The translations under genes were made by a program, and so were the position numbers. This document shows, piece after piece, positions 1-9,987 of a DNA stretch of 64,000 bases. The notes below the pieces were generated by a model, which was not told the origin of the DNA, searched no databases, and saw only the letters and a list, made by a program, of their open reading frames with translations. This stretch comes from Limnomonas spitsbergensis (taxonomy: Eukaryota > Chlorophyta > Chlorophyceae > Chlamydomonadales): assembly GCA_037349105.1 (NCBI GenBank), contig JAYJMM010000035.1, positions 744,001 to 808,000 on the forward strand. Reading direction: 5' to 3'. Each line of letters opens with the position of its first letter. Within the stretch, counting starts at the first letter, position 1.

Positions 1-3000
1 AGGGGCTGGTGCTCCCATGCGTCGCAGGTAGTCCAGGAGTTCTAGGGCATGGGCTGTGCTCTTAGGGGCGTTTGCTGGCATGGTCAGGAGGCCATTGGTG
101 GCAATTGCTTCCACGGCCACCCGCCAATGGTGGACCTGCTGGGGCACTTCGCCATTTTGTGCCTCCGCGAGTATCCCATCTGGGCCTAACCCTGGCTCCG
201 GCCCACGTTCTTCAGGGAGGTCCAATGGTTGCCTTGCTTGCTCCTCCTGCCCTTCTAGGTATGCGTCATCCCATTCCTGCTCAAACCAGGTGTCTGGTTC
301 GTTGAACCCTGGGTCGTGCCCCCTGGGGATAGTGGCGAAGCACCCATGGGCCCCTTTGCCCGCCCACCTGGGTTCCTCCGGTGGTCCTGGCAGGAAGTTG
401 GCGGGCGGGGCGCCTGCTTGCCTGGCTGCCCATACCTCGAATGGCTCGTTCTTTTCTGCCTCGAACAGGTCGCGAAGGTGTATGCGCTGCTGGTTGTCGC
501 TGGGGGGTTCCTCCTGCCTGAGGCTACCGTGCCCCCGGTTGTCCTGGGCTTGCGCCCGGCCTTCGCCCCCGCCGCTGGGCCTCCAAGGCTGGGCCTGCCT
601 CTGGTTGCACTCGAAGGCGAAGTGGCCGCTGCCTCCGCACTTGTAGCATGCTTCCCTCTGGGTGGGGGGTGCTCTGCCGGTCCTTCCCCTGGCAGAGTCC
701 TCCGGCGGTGCCCACCTGATCATTCTGTTCTCCCCTGGCTCCTCGGCTGTCGCATGCCTACCGGGGCTGTGGTGCTGGCGTTGCCTAATGGGGCTTCTGG
801 CTCTGCCCTGCGGCCAGCGCTCGCCGCAGGGGCTGCGTGGCGTCTCCCCTTCCCAGCGCCTGCCGCTCCCGTCCTCGTGTTCTCTGCTGCCGCGGTTGGA
901 TGGTTTCCCTGGGGTAACGGGACTGCGGCTGCGGGTTCTTCTGTTCCTGCTCCTGCCGTCTGGACTGAGGGCCTCCCTGCCCCTGGGCCGCTGGTTGCCA
1001 CCGCTGGCGCCCTGCGGGGGTGGAGGTGGCTGCCTGTTCGGCCGGCGTTCGTCCTTGCACTGGATTCCTTTTAGCTGCTCGGTGCTTGGAGCCCGCCGCT
1101 CCCTGCTGTGGCTACTGCGCCGTGGGCTCCTTCCCCTTGGCTGACGCTCTGCGGCGCTGGCGCTCCTAGGCTCCCTGCCGCTGACTGGGTTGCTGCTTGG
1201 GCCGCTGCCTGGCTCCCTTGCCCGTGGAGAGGGGGTGCGGCTGGCCCTTGCCATGGGGAGATTTCTCTGCTTGGGCTTGGCGCTATTGTCCCTTAGAGAC
1301 TGAATCAGATCCTCCGGGTACTCCCCTAGGGCAGGGTCGTCGAGCTCGTGCAGAACCTCCTGCACCTCAGTGGGCGTACCCCTGGACGTTCCTTCTTTGC
1401 CGTCCTGCTCTCCTCCCCTGGCCCCATCGCTTGGCGCCGCGTCCTGCTGTGGGGGCTCGATAGTTGTGTCCGCCTCAGGCTGCTGCTGCCTGGCCTCCCT
1501 GGCCCCGCTGCAGGCCTCCCGCAGGGCTCCACAGGGGCGCTGGGGGGCCGGCCCACTGGCTGCTTTTGTGCCCTTGTACTCCTCCTTGTACCTCTTTTTG
1601 AGCTCATTGACCTCTATGATCCACTTGGCGCACTCGCCCTTCCACCGGGCCATCTCCTTGTCCGAGGCGCCGTCCGCCATTGCCCGGGCCTGTTCTGTCT
1701 TGAAGGAATAAATGTCTGCCTCCCTGCTGGCGATCCTCTGCCTGGCTGCGGTCTGGATGGCTCTGTTCAGGACCTCGACCCGGGCCTCCAGGCAGCTGAT
1801 GACGGCTGCCCCGGGCGCACCCCTGTCCGCCGGCAGCTCAGTCTCTGATTCGGTAACTCCCCCATCGCTGGAGCTGGTGTCCTGATTGTGCGTGGCCGGG
1901 GAGCCTGGCTGGCAGCTGCCTCTGCTGTGCGTGTCTGCCCCCTGGCCCGGCTCGTTCTCCAGGAGCTCCCCTAGCCGCCGCTCGCATTCCTGGTCTGAAT
2001 GCGATCTGCGCATGTCGCAGTACGCGCACGTGCCTTCCCTGTTGCGCAGGGCACTCCTGACCTCCTGTCGGACTGTGTGCTCCTGTACCATGGCTAGCCT
2101 TGCCTTATCCCGCGCTGCTACGGGGGGGTCCACGGCTTTGCCGACCCTGTCTCCGCTGATGGACCGGCTCCCGGTACCCCTGGTACCGTCCGGGTCCGCC
2201 GGCGCTGCGTGAGCTTGGGTAAGGGCTACTGGGTCTGTCTCGGGCGCTGCAGCGGGGTTGGTTCCCTTTTTCCCTGCGTGCTGGCGCGCTGTCTCAGTAC
2301 CTGCGCCACGGGCCCCTTTGGCCTTGGCCGGCCTGGCCCCTTCTGGTGCTGTCGCTGGTGCCTCTGCCGCGGGCAAACGGGTGACACGGTTTGCGGCGAC
2401 TGTAGTTTGCGTCGCAGGGCCGCCTGTACCTGTCACCATGGCACATTGTGGGGTTAAGTCTGGGTTCATCTCGCCCCAATCTGCCGGCCACTCTTCAGGC
2501 ACCCAGGCGGGGTCGTCCAAGCCTGCCCAGGTTGCCGCGGCCGCCTGGTGGGACCCTGCTGGTGATATCAGTTCTAGCGGCAGGGTGAGCCCGTCGGCCC
2601 CTCCTTGAGGGAACAGGGTGAGGCGCCCTGCGGCTTCTAGGACTCCCCCATACTTGAGGAATTCGGGGTTCCCTACCAGGTGCTCATACGCGTCAGGAGG
2701 CGTCTTGACTACCCTGACTGCTGCCTTCTCCACGATCGCATTCGGGCTTCCATACCCGTATACGACGTAGATGAACAGAATCCCGTACAGGTCTGCTCCT
2801 GCATTATCGGTTGTCCTGATCTTTTCATCCGTCCTCACCAGCTTGGCCCCCATGGCTACCAGCTGTTCTGCTATGTTGACGGTGATGACATGGCATGAAC
2901 ATGCCGTGTCCATTAGTGCCTTCTGGGCCACCAGCACCTTCCCTTTCACCATGAGGCCTACGCACTGGCTGTAATCTCGCCTGTCGTTTGTGAAGTATTG

Positions 3001-6000
3001 TAGCCTCGGGCTGATGGTGATCTTACGACCCTGACCTATCCAGCCCGGCTCACCACGGACCGGCGTGACTCCCATGGGCATGGTGGTGTGCGCCAGCGCT
3101 GTAAGCCGTTCGTTGATGTAGCCCACCTGCGCACGGACATCGCACAGGCCGTCAGCTAGTCGCCTAAGAGCAAGTCTTTTCTCTCCCTTCCTGGAAGGGT
3201 GTTCAACAGCCAGTGGCTCCTCCTCCTCCTCACTGCTAGAGGAGGGTCTAAAGGACCGCGGCCTGGCGTTGTGGGCTGCCTGCTTGTACTCTCCAGGCTT
3301 GGGTGCCAGCCCAACCTGCGTTAGGAGGGCCACGGACTCGCTGAGCATTTCGGCCACCGTTTGGTGCCACCCATCCGGCTCAGCGAGCTCGGAGGGGCCA
3401 GAAAGGTGAGACAGATGAGCTGACTGCTGGCCATGCCCCGCCTGCCCCTGCGGCTGCCTCTGGGCCGGCCTGCCTCCTTGGTTCCTGTCGTAGGTCCTGT
3501 TCACGGGTGGCCCCTGTGGTCTTGGAGGCGGTGGATACTGCTGTTGAGGCGGCCGTGCCTGCCCCGTGGTGATGTCAGTGGCCAGGGGGGCAGGGCGGCG
3601 TTCATCTCTAGCCCTGGGGGTCCTGCAGTCCCTTGCCAGGTGGTCCAGGCTGCCGCATTGGAAGCAGGCTTTGGGGGCGCCCCCAGCGCTGTGGGTGCTG
3701 GTTGTCAAGGCTGTGGCTTGGTCGGCCCACGTGACGCCCTTGGCTCTGCTTTCCTGCCTGGCAGGCTGGCTGCTGTTCTGGTATGGCGCAACTCCTGGTC
3801 CATCCCCTCTGGGCCTGGCTTCCCACTGGCTGGGCCGATCTCGCCTGCCGCGCCCCGCCTGTTGCTCTCCCTGGCTCCTCTGCTGATGGTCTCCTGGTCC
3901 TTGCCTGGAGTCCATGGCAGCCAGGTCCCCCAATTCCAGGGCGAACCTCTCCCACAGCAGTACCTGCTGCGTCAGGACCTCTACCTGGGCCTCGTCTGTC
4001 ATGTGCAGGTATCCTGGCACGGTCATGATGAACGCTGTCAGCTTCACCCTGACTGCCCCTGGCAGCCCTTCGTAGAACATGTGGGCTACCGAATGCCTCC
4101 TGCCGAAGTGGTCCACTGCGTCTCTGGAGATTTGCAACAGCTCTGCTGTAGACATGACTCGGAAGGCGAATGCCTCCACTGTCTCCTCTGGCTTGACGCC
4201 TGGGTCCAAGGTGGTCTTGACCCCGAGTTTCAGGCCGGTGATTGCTGCCCTCTCATCTGAAGTCGGCTTGCCCACCTCCCTTTGGACCACCCTGATCCAC
4301 AAGGTTAGCAGGGATACCTCACAGGTCGGCTCCTCCACTGGGGCTCTCCATGCTTCCCGGATCCGCTCGACCTCCCTGGAAGCTTTGTCTCCTTGCGGCG
4401 CTGATCGTATGGCGACCACCAGCGGGCCCACGCAGGCCGGCTTGGCTGTCCACATATCCACCAAGGAGCGGACCAACAGGGCCATGGCTGAAGGAGACCG
4501 GCAAGACCCTGCAATCTCGCCAGCCACCACAGCCAGGGCTGGCGGCTCGTCCGATAAAGCCAGGCGGTTGTGCGAGCCCCAAGAGCTGCAGGCCTGGCAG
4601 TATTGCCTGGCTGCGACTGCCCCCGGGTGGGACATGTCCAGCACTGGCACGTTGCCCTGAATGTTGGGGATCTTGGTGAACCGCGTTCCACCAGCCAACT
4701 GCAGGATCATCTGTTGCTGCAGCCGTATGTTTGTCTCCGCCTGCTCTTGGGCTATCCTTTCCCTTCTGCGCCTTGCAGATTCCCTGCTGGAGCCTGGGCC
4801 GCGCCCCTCTGTATCCTCCGAGCTTGACATGCTGGGGTCCGAGCCAGATCCGCCGCCGCCGTTCCTGGTTGGGCTCTGCCTGCGCCGATCCCGCTGGTCT
4901 CTGCGGTCCGCGCTCAGGTGGGATTGCCTTCTACCGGATGGCCTACTGCCCTCCGAAGGCTGCCTTGCCGGGTCCTGGCTCCTACCCCCCTCTGACTCTG
5001 CCTGCCTGCTGGGCTGGTAGCTGCTATGCCTGCTGGGCTGCGTTCCACCTGTGTACTCCCTTGCCTCGGAAGCTGACAGGCAGTCGTCCCTGCTTTCCTG
5101 TCTTTGCTGGTAGTCTCCCCCCGTGGGGCCTGCCGGGTTGATTTCCTGAACGACCCTCCTTCCTTGGCTGGGGCCTTGGCTCCTTTCCGGCCTGCCTCGT
5201 GCCTGCGCTGCTTGTCCTCGCAGGAACTCAGCAATGTGATCCACCTGGCTTTCCTGGCCACTGTGCTGATCTACGAAGCGCAACAAGTCGTGAGATTCTT
5301 GCCTGCTGGCCCTCCTTGGCGCTGGGTCCTGCTGGAAGCTGGTTGCCCTGGGCTGTTCGCTGGCCGCTGGGCTGCTGGGTCTGGGTCTGCGCTCTACGTC
5401 TAGCCGCTGGTTTCGGAGGCTGGGCTCACTGCTGGCTTCCAGGCTCTCCCATCTGGCCTGTCGTGCAACAGGAACGGTCCCTTCCGTCTGCTGCTGCCAT
5501 TGCCCCTCCCTGCGGTCGTCTTGCTGTAGCCTGGATGCCTCGAACCCTTCCCACTCCTCGAGCTCCTCCTGCTCTGATTCGGGCTCCTCCAGATCCCCTG
5601 CTGTGCCGTTGCACCACTTGTCGGCAAAGGCCTTGACAGCCAGAGCCGCCTCTGGCCCTGCCGGTCCTCTGGACACTCTGCGCAAGGCCGCCAGCAGCGT
5701 TGCTCGGTCCTGTCCCGTGTGCGGGATGCCCATAAGGGCCTTTGTTGCCCATTCCGCCAAGTGGTGGCTTTGGAACTCCTTGATAGCCCGGGCCTGATCG
5801 CTGAGGTGGACGAAACACTTGGAGCACACCTGCTGCCATAGCCGTCCTGCCCATTGCAGGATGTCTGCCCACCCAATGGGCTGGAGTCCTGGTGGCTCTG
5901 CTGCACCCGGCTGGCTTATGGTCCCTGCGCGTTCTCCCGCTGCCGGGCGCCGTTCTCCTGGGATGGGCGTCCACTCTGGATTGCTGAAATATCCGTAAAG

Positions 6001-6927
6001 GCTATGGGCCTGGCCGCTGTCCTCCTTTTCCCTGCTGGTGCCCTCTGCCACGGTCTCCTGGCTTGGCCTATTTGCACTGGCCGGGAACCTGGACTGGGGT
6101 GTGCCGTACGTTGACGCCTCTGTTGCTTCCTCTGCCGGGATACGGGGCGGCCTTGCCTGTTTCACCCTGCGCGGATCTGGCCTGGGCGGGATTCCCGTTG
6201 GCGCCTGCATTCTTCCGTGCTGATCTGGCGGCACTACTTTGGCGCGTGGCTCAGCCTGCGGCTGCCATATTCTGGTAGCCTGCATTGTCGTGGCTTGTGT
6301 GTCGCTGTATTTCTGCGGCTCCCGTGGCCTCCCTGTTGTTTCCGCTGACTCCCCTTGGGACTGCTGTTCGCTGGATCTCGTCCGCTCCATCCTGACCACT
6401 GTTGACTGGACCATCCCCTTGACCACTGTGGGTTCAAGCTGGGGCTCCTGGTCTGGTCTGGGCTCAGCCTTGCCTCCTTCTCTTTCTGCTTCCGCAGGCA
6501 GGTCATCCGGAGGTCGTGCTGGCCCGCCACCCTCTCCTACACCACCGGTCTGAGACCTCACAGCGGGTGGCTCTGAGGTCGGGTCCAGGGACTCATCGTC
6601 GGGAACCGGCCATTGCTCGTCCTCCTGGCTTGGGCCAGGGGGGATGCGCGCTATGCCGCCTCGTCCGATACCCCTGCGCGTCACTTGAACCTGCACCATA
6701 TCCTCATCCAAGGCTAGGGTGCTGTCGGCCCCTTGGACCTTGTTTTCCATTATGCCTGCATATTCACCATCTGACAATCCAATGGCAATTAGCCTAGCTT
6801 CCTCTGCTACGGCTGCATTGATGGGTGTCATGGGGTCATTGCCTGGTTCCATTCCTCTCACTCGTGCACTGCGTCTTGCAGCCTCTGGATGCAGGTGACG
6901 ATCATGATCTACCACTGCGTCCTGCAT
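1..6927 (-). CDS. Retroelement Gag-protease polyprotein, open at the window edge
   Basis: A single minus-strand frame (codons in register with position 1) was read by hand from the ATG at 6927-6925 to the left edge: 2309 codons with no stop. A TAG lies two codons upstream of that ATG. The N-terminal ~600 residues are polar and rich in P, Q, R and E. Residues ~860-1010 look like a capsid domain, with text such as FYEGLPGAVRVKLTAFI. A CCHC zinc knuckle, CFQCGSLDHLARDC, is at residue ~1088 (3625-3666). LMDTACSCHVI at residue ~1338 (DTA at 2902-2910) resembles a retroviral-type aspartic protease active site, with Ala in place of the usual Gly. Two further knuckle-like motifs follow: CAYCDMRRSHSDQEC (1984-2028, spacing C2C5H4C) and CYKCGGSGHFAFEC (607-648). 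The stretch around 700-960 is RS-rich. No reverse transcriptase has appeared by the left edge, so it probably lies further left. The intact frame suggests a young copy. Confidence 0.85.
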   Translation of the reverse strand, partial: MQDAVVDHDRHLHPEAARRSARVRGMEPGNDPMTPINAAVAEEARLIAIGLSDGEYAGIMENKVQGADSTLALDEDMVQVQVTRRGIGRGGIARIPPGPSQEDEQWPVPDDESLDPTSEPPAVRSQTGGVGEGGGPARPPDDLPAEAEREGGKAEPRPDQEPQLEPTVVKGMVQSTVVRMERTRSSEQQSQGESAETTGRPREPQKYSDTQATTMQATRIWQPQAEPRAKVVPPDQHGRMQAPTGIPPRPDPRRVKQARPPRIPAEEATEASTYGTPQSRFPASANRPSQETVAEGTSREKEDSGQAHSLYGYFSNPEWTPIPGERRPAAGERAGTISQPGAAEPPGLQPIGWADILQWAGRLWQQVCSKCFVHLSDQARAIKEFQSHHLAEWATKALMGIPHTGQDRATLLAALRRVSRGPAGPEAALAVKAFADKWCNGTAGDLEEPESEQEELEEWEGFEASRLQQDDRREGQWQQQTEGTVPVARQARWESLEASSEPSLRNQRLDVERRPRPSSPAASEQPRATSFQQDPAPRRASRQESHDLLRFVDQHSGQESQVDHIAEFLRGQAAQARGRPERSQGPSQGRRVVQEINPAGPTGGDYQQRQESRDDCLSASEAREYTGGTQPSRHSSYQPSRQAESEGGRSQDPARQPSEGSRPSGRRQSHLSADRRDQRDRRRQSPTRNGGGGSGSDPSMSSSEDTEGRGPGSSRESARRRRERIAQEQAETNIRLQQQMILQLAGGTRFTKIPNIQGNVPVLDMSHPGAVAARQYCQACSSWGSHNRLALSDEPPALAVVAGEIAGSCRSPSAMALLVRSLVDMWTAKPACVGPLVVAIRSAPQGDKASREVERIREAWRAPVEEPTCEVSLLTLWIRVVQREVGKPTSDERAAITGLKLGVKTTLDPGVKPEETVEAFAFRVMSTAELLQISRDAVDHFGRRHSVAHMFYEGLPGAVRVKLTAFIMTVPGYLHMTDEAQVEVLTQQVLLWERFALELGDLAAMDSRQGPGDHQQRSQGEQQAGRGRRDRPSQWEARPRGDGPGVAPYQNSSQPARQESRAKGVTWADQATALTTSTHSAGGAPKACFQCGSLDHLARDCRTPRARDERRPAPLATDITTGQARPPQQQYPPPPRPQGPPVNRTYDRNQGGRPAQRQPQGQAGHGQQSAHLSHLSGPSELAEPDGWHQTVAEMLSESVALLTQVGLAPKPGEYKQAAHNARPRSFRPSSSSEEEEEPLAVEHPSRKGEKRLALRRLADGLCDVRAQVGYINERLTALAHTTMPMGVTPVRGEPGWIGQGRKITISPRLQYFTNDRRDYSQCVGLMVKGKVLVAQKALMDTACSCHVITVNIAEQLVAMGAKLVRTDEKIRTTDNAGADLYGILFIYVVYGYGSPNAIVEKAAVRVVKTPPDAYEHLVGNPEFLKYGGVLEAAGRLTLFPQGGADGLTLPLELISPAGSHQAAAATWAGLDDPAWVPEEWPADWGEMNPDLTPQCAMVTGTGGPATQTTVAANRVTRLPAAEAPATAPEGARPAKAKGARGAGTETARQHAGKKGTNPAAAPETDPVALTQAHAAPADPDGTRGTGSRSISGDRVGKAVDPPVAARDKARLAMVQEHTVRQEVRSALRNREGTCAYCDMRRSHSDQECERRLGELLENEPGQGADTHSRGSCQPGSPATHNQDTSSSDGGVTESETELPADRGAPGAAVISCLEARVEVLNRAIQTAARQRIASREADIYSFKTEQARAMADGASDKEMARWKGECAKWIIEVNELKKRYKEEYKGTKAASGPAPQRPCGALREACSGAREARQQQPEADTTIEPPQQDAAPSDGARGGEQDGKEGTSRGTPTEVQEVLHELDDPALGEYPEDLIQSLRDNSAKPKQRNLPMARASRTPSPRAREPGSGPSSNPVSGREPRSASAAERQPRGRSPRRSSHSRERRAPSTEQLKGIQCKDERRPNRQPPPPPQGASGGNQRPRGREALSPDGRSRNRRTRSRSPVTPGKPSNRGSREHEDGSGRRWEGETPRSPCGERWPQGRARSPIRQRQHHSPGRHATAEEPGENRMIRWAPPEDSARGRTGRAPPTQREACYKCGGSGHFAFECNQRQAQPWRPSGGGEGRAQAQDNRGHGSLRQEEPPSDNQQRIHLRDLFEAEKNEPFEVWAARQAGAPPANFLPGPPEEPRWAGKGAHGCFATIPRGHDPGFNEPDTWFEQEWDDAYLEGQEEQARQPLDLPEERGPEPGLGPDGILAEAQNGEVPQQVHHWRVAVEAIATNGLLTMPANAPKSTAHALELLDYLRRMGAPAP

Positions 6928-7569
6928 TTTCTATTGCTGGGTGCTGAGCAGCCGTGCCGGCTCGCTGTGTGGGCTCACAGCAGCAGGTCACTGGCTCAAA
7001 GCCTGCTTCCGTTCTCCTCTACCTTCTGCAGGCTGGTTAGGCGTTGCTAGACAGGTCAAGCACGGGTAAATTTTTTAACCTGGTTCTGGCGGGTATTTTC
7101 ACCTTCTGGATTGCTGTCTCGTCCGCTATCTTGCTGGTCTCGTCCGCTATTCCTCCGCTGATTCGGCGCGCAGCTTCCTCCTCGATCTCCGCAGGGCCTG
7201 CTCAGGCTGCAATCTGCAGCTTCGGATATTCCTGCACACAGTCTTGGGTTGCCTGCTTTTAAACTCGGATCCCAGATCCTTGCTCACTTCTGTCAACACG
7301 CAGGCTGTGCACTCTACCACGGATGCAGGCCACGTGCACAGGTAATATCAGCTGGGTTTATAACTCCACAGCCTGATCTTCAAGCTACGTCTGCTTCTGG
7401 GTTGCCACGCCCAGCGCAAGCAGGAATTGACTTGGGTTCTATGGAGAATCCTCTGCTAAGTGATTTTGAGCTGTCCAAGGTAGATCACTGCCTTCAAAAA
7501 GAAATTCAAGTTCACAGCACATGCACCTTTAGCAGGATTCGCTGGATCAAGCTGATCAGGCTTAGACCC
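6928..7569 (-). other. Non-coding leader upstream of the Gag ORF
   Basis: No convincing coding frame on either strand. Given the orientation of the Gag ORF this is its 5' leader. I could not identify an LTR boundary or a tRNA primer-binding site with confidence. Confidence 0.4.
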
Positions 7570-8030
7570 ACTTCGTCCTTTTAAGTGGACACGCGATAGT
7601 TGCTTCGGGTCCGTGGTGGACTTCTTCCCCACTGAGTGGCGGACACCTACGGGCGGACTCAGCGTCTACACGCTGGCCGCGAATGCGCGGCGCGTTAAGC
7701 TGTGGCTGGAACTTCTAGATGACAGGCGTGGAGCTGGTCGCTTGTAGAGCTGAGACTAATGGCCTGTCGGGTCGCGAACCCTGCAGGTCGCTATGAGTCA
7801 CTTACCGCGTATAGCGGGCGAAGACGTAGCCGTAGACTGCGGACGACGTAGTCCTAGGTAGGGCAGGTCTTCGGGTTAGGAGTTCTCGGGCTTGCTAGAT
7901 GGCGGGGTCGCTGTTCTAGACTTGACTGGCTTAGTGGTACTGGCTTTGATGCACTTCACTGGGTAGGTCTCCGAGATCTAGCCGGTGCTGGTTACAAATA
8001 GAGGCCTGTCCACTTAAAAGGAACGAAGTG
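7570..8030. repeat. 460-bp unit bounded by 23-24-bp inverted repeats
   Basis: The left end reads CACTTCGTCCTTTTAAGTGG then ACA (7570-7591). The right end (8008-8030) is its reverse complement with a single inserted base. The ~415 bp between them has no open frame worth calling and is compositionally distinct (many GTAG/CTAC tetramers). It could be a small foldback/MITE or a structured part of the retroelement leader. No clear target-site duplication flanks it. Confidence 0.6.
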
Positions 8031-8035
8031 AACGT

Positions 8036-8231
8036 CAAGCGTGCAAGCCGGGATTCAAAGGTCCCGGCAAGCCCTATGCACTGAGTACGGGAAACCCTGC
8101 CTCAGACCTTCCCGAAAGTGGGAAGCTGGGCTCCTAACCCTAAAAAGGGGCTCCGCAGGGAAGCTGCGGAGTCTACGGGGACGCGTCAGCGGTCCCTACG
8201 GTTTTGGCACGTATACTGCATTATACCGTGA
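8036..8231. other. Cluster of six consecutive hairpins (structured RNA candidate)
   Basis: Within about 200 bases at least six perfect or near-perfect stems follow each other: GCCGGGA/TCCCGGC, nested inside GTGCA/TGCAC; CTGAG/CTCAG; CTTCCC/GGGAAG; CTCCGCAG/CTGCGGAG; GGGAC/GTCCC; and a terminal stem built from CACG-TATA and TATA-C-CGTG. The density and order of stems suggest selection for RNA or single-stranded DNA structure. I do not recognise a known ribozyme class (no hammerhead core, no group I or II core found). It sits between the inverted-repeat unit and the truncated helicase, so it may be the terminal part of the minus-strand retroelement. Confidence 0.45.
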
Positions 8232-8797
8232 CACACCCAGGTAAGGAAATTATATGCGCCTGATGAAATTATCACCCTGACTGCTAAAGATGAACTGTCT
8301 AAAATGCATCTGCTCTCTGTTGCTGACCAGGAAAAACTGAAGAGTCGTCTGACTAAGACTTCTGATCTGCCCACCAAACTGTCTCTTGCTGTTGGCTATC
8401 CTATCATGATCACCCGCAACCAAAAATATATGGGGCTGGCTAACGGTGTTGTGGGTGTTGTATCATTTGTCAGCAGCACTAAGCTGAAGATAAAAAAAAA
8501 ATGATGGTGTTATGAGAGAGATCACTGTTGGCAGGGAGTACAAGTGTGTACGGGTTGGGAATACCAGCTAGCATTGAGAGGTTCATGTACCCTGTGCGCC
8601 TAGCTTATGCCCGCACTGTATTTAAAGTTCAAGATGAAACTGTCACCGGAAAATTTTGCATTCATGTGGAAGGTATTGAGACTCCTGGCGAAGCCTATGT
8701 TGCATTATCTAGACCCACCTCCCTGGACAATGTCACCATTCTCCCCGCAGGTGTCACCCTCGTCCCATCAATGTTTATCCCCCCACATCCCATCTGA
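8232..8797 (+). pseudogene. Pif1-family helicase fragment (C-terminal region)
   Basis: The open frame from 8232 encodes a Pif1-type helicase C-terminal region: LPTKLSLAVGYPIMITRN and GLANGVVGVV correspond to the conserved block before motif V, and YPVRLAYARTVFKVQ plus EAYVALSRPTSLDNV to motifs V and VI. The usual KSQG and VALSR signatures read KVQD and VALSR here. Two frameshifts break it: one at the A-run ending near 8501, one near 8560-8570, where the upstream frame meets TAG. The N-terminal Walker A and B half is missing; homology starts abruptly at 8232 against the hairpin cluster. Helicases of this type occur in Helitrons and in large DNA viruses as well as in hosts; which source applies cannot be told here. 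Confidence 0.7.
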
Positions 8798-9016
8798 TCA
8801 CGACATGCAGCCTTAGCTGCTAGGGTTAAGGGATTATTATTAGCAGTGTATAGTTTTGCTCTACCTGGCATTGGAAGCACAAAGTTTTGCGAAGTTTCTT
8901 GTTTACGGATATTTTATTTAATTTAGCATGTACGTACCTAGCTACACAACATCTATCTTCCTGATATAAGATATGAGGCATGCATAACTGTGAGTCCCTT
9001 TCCCTGTGTTCTTCAG

Positions 9017-9987
9017 GGAGTGCGTTCAAGCCAGCAGCCTTGAGGACATCCTTGACATGGTCCAATCTGCAGACGTGGAGGCATTCGACCCGGAAAATGA
9101 ACCCATGCCTGAAAAGCAATCAACGTGGCTTAATGACATGGGCATACTGCCAGCTGCCATGGCTGGCTTAACATACGCTGAGGCTAGTGCCCTTATCGAC
9201 GAAAACAAATAAGCTTTTAATGCCTTTAAATTGGCCCATGACAAGGCCATGCCAGCTTCTGGAAAACAGCGTCTCAAGGCGACACAGATTGGACTGCACT
9301 TGCCAGAAGGTGAATACTAGTTGAAACTGCTTCATGTACCTGATAACTGCCCAGCTTAAAATTGCCCTGCTTAAAATTGTTTTTGCCTAAATCACAGGTA
9401 CAACTGTACTAGAGGCCAAGGACCTGATAGGTGACCACCTTGTGGAGCAGGGTACCCAGAACAACGGTAATGATGTGCCCCCTACTGAGCCACAGATCTC
9501 CCTCTTGCGCCGTCGTCTGGCTGACAAGTTTGTTATGCCCACCAGCAAGGCTGCAGCCTCTGCCCTCATCAGCACCCTGTCTGTTTCATCTGCCTCTGGT
9601 GCCCAAGATAAGCCTGCGACTGCTCCCCAGCTCAAATTCATCCTTGGCCTCCTTCAGGGCATGAACAAGAGTACAGCCCAGGTCAGGCACTACATCCACG
9701 CATTTCGCACATCAATTTTACGTGACTTTAAATTCACAATTATATTCATTATATTCTGGGCATTCGTCTATGCAAATTTAGATTGCTTGCTGTATGATGT
9801 TGGATTTATCTACCCGGTCATGGCTTGGCGCCGACTTCAGCAAAACCTGCTCTACAAGGTTATCGAATGGATGCTAGGTGTTCCTGCCCGATTGATATGC
9901 CCAGTCACTTATGCTTATGAGCTAGCCACTTCTGCTTATGGCCTGACTGCTAATGTGATCCATCAGCACGCCCTGAAACTTACTTGA
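9017..9987 (+). pseudogene. Multi-exon remnant with repeated KQ..L..LTxxEASxLI motifs
   Basis: An acceptor (TTCTTCAG) precedes 9017. The frame then reads PEKQSTWLNDMGI followed by LTYAEASALID, and after an in-frame TAA (9210-9212) continues with GKQRLKATQIGLHLPEG. A GT-AG intron (9310-9397) joins this in phase to TTVLEAKDLIGDHLV. The same motif recurs as TEPQISLLRRRL with KAAASALISTL, and once more as ATAPQLKFILGLL, ending at a donor near 9681. Each unit looks like a short two-helix module with a KQ/PQ-L-L-L core and an EA(S/K)xLI helix, reminiscent of small DNA-binding modules at the C-termini of algal and viral helicases, but I cannot name the family. The TAA suggests decay. It may once have been the 3' part of the Pif1 gene. 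The frame 9721-9987 is of uncertain relevance. Confidence 0.4.

Noticed and set aside
56..6800. Many long plus-strand open frames
   Set aside because: They are antisense shadows of the GC-rich minus-strand Gag frame, which alone has zinc knuckles and a continuous reading.
8036..8231. Hammerhead, HDV-like or group I/II intron
   Set aside because: None of the invariant core motifs was found; kept only as a structured-RNA candidate.
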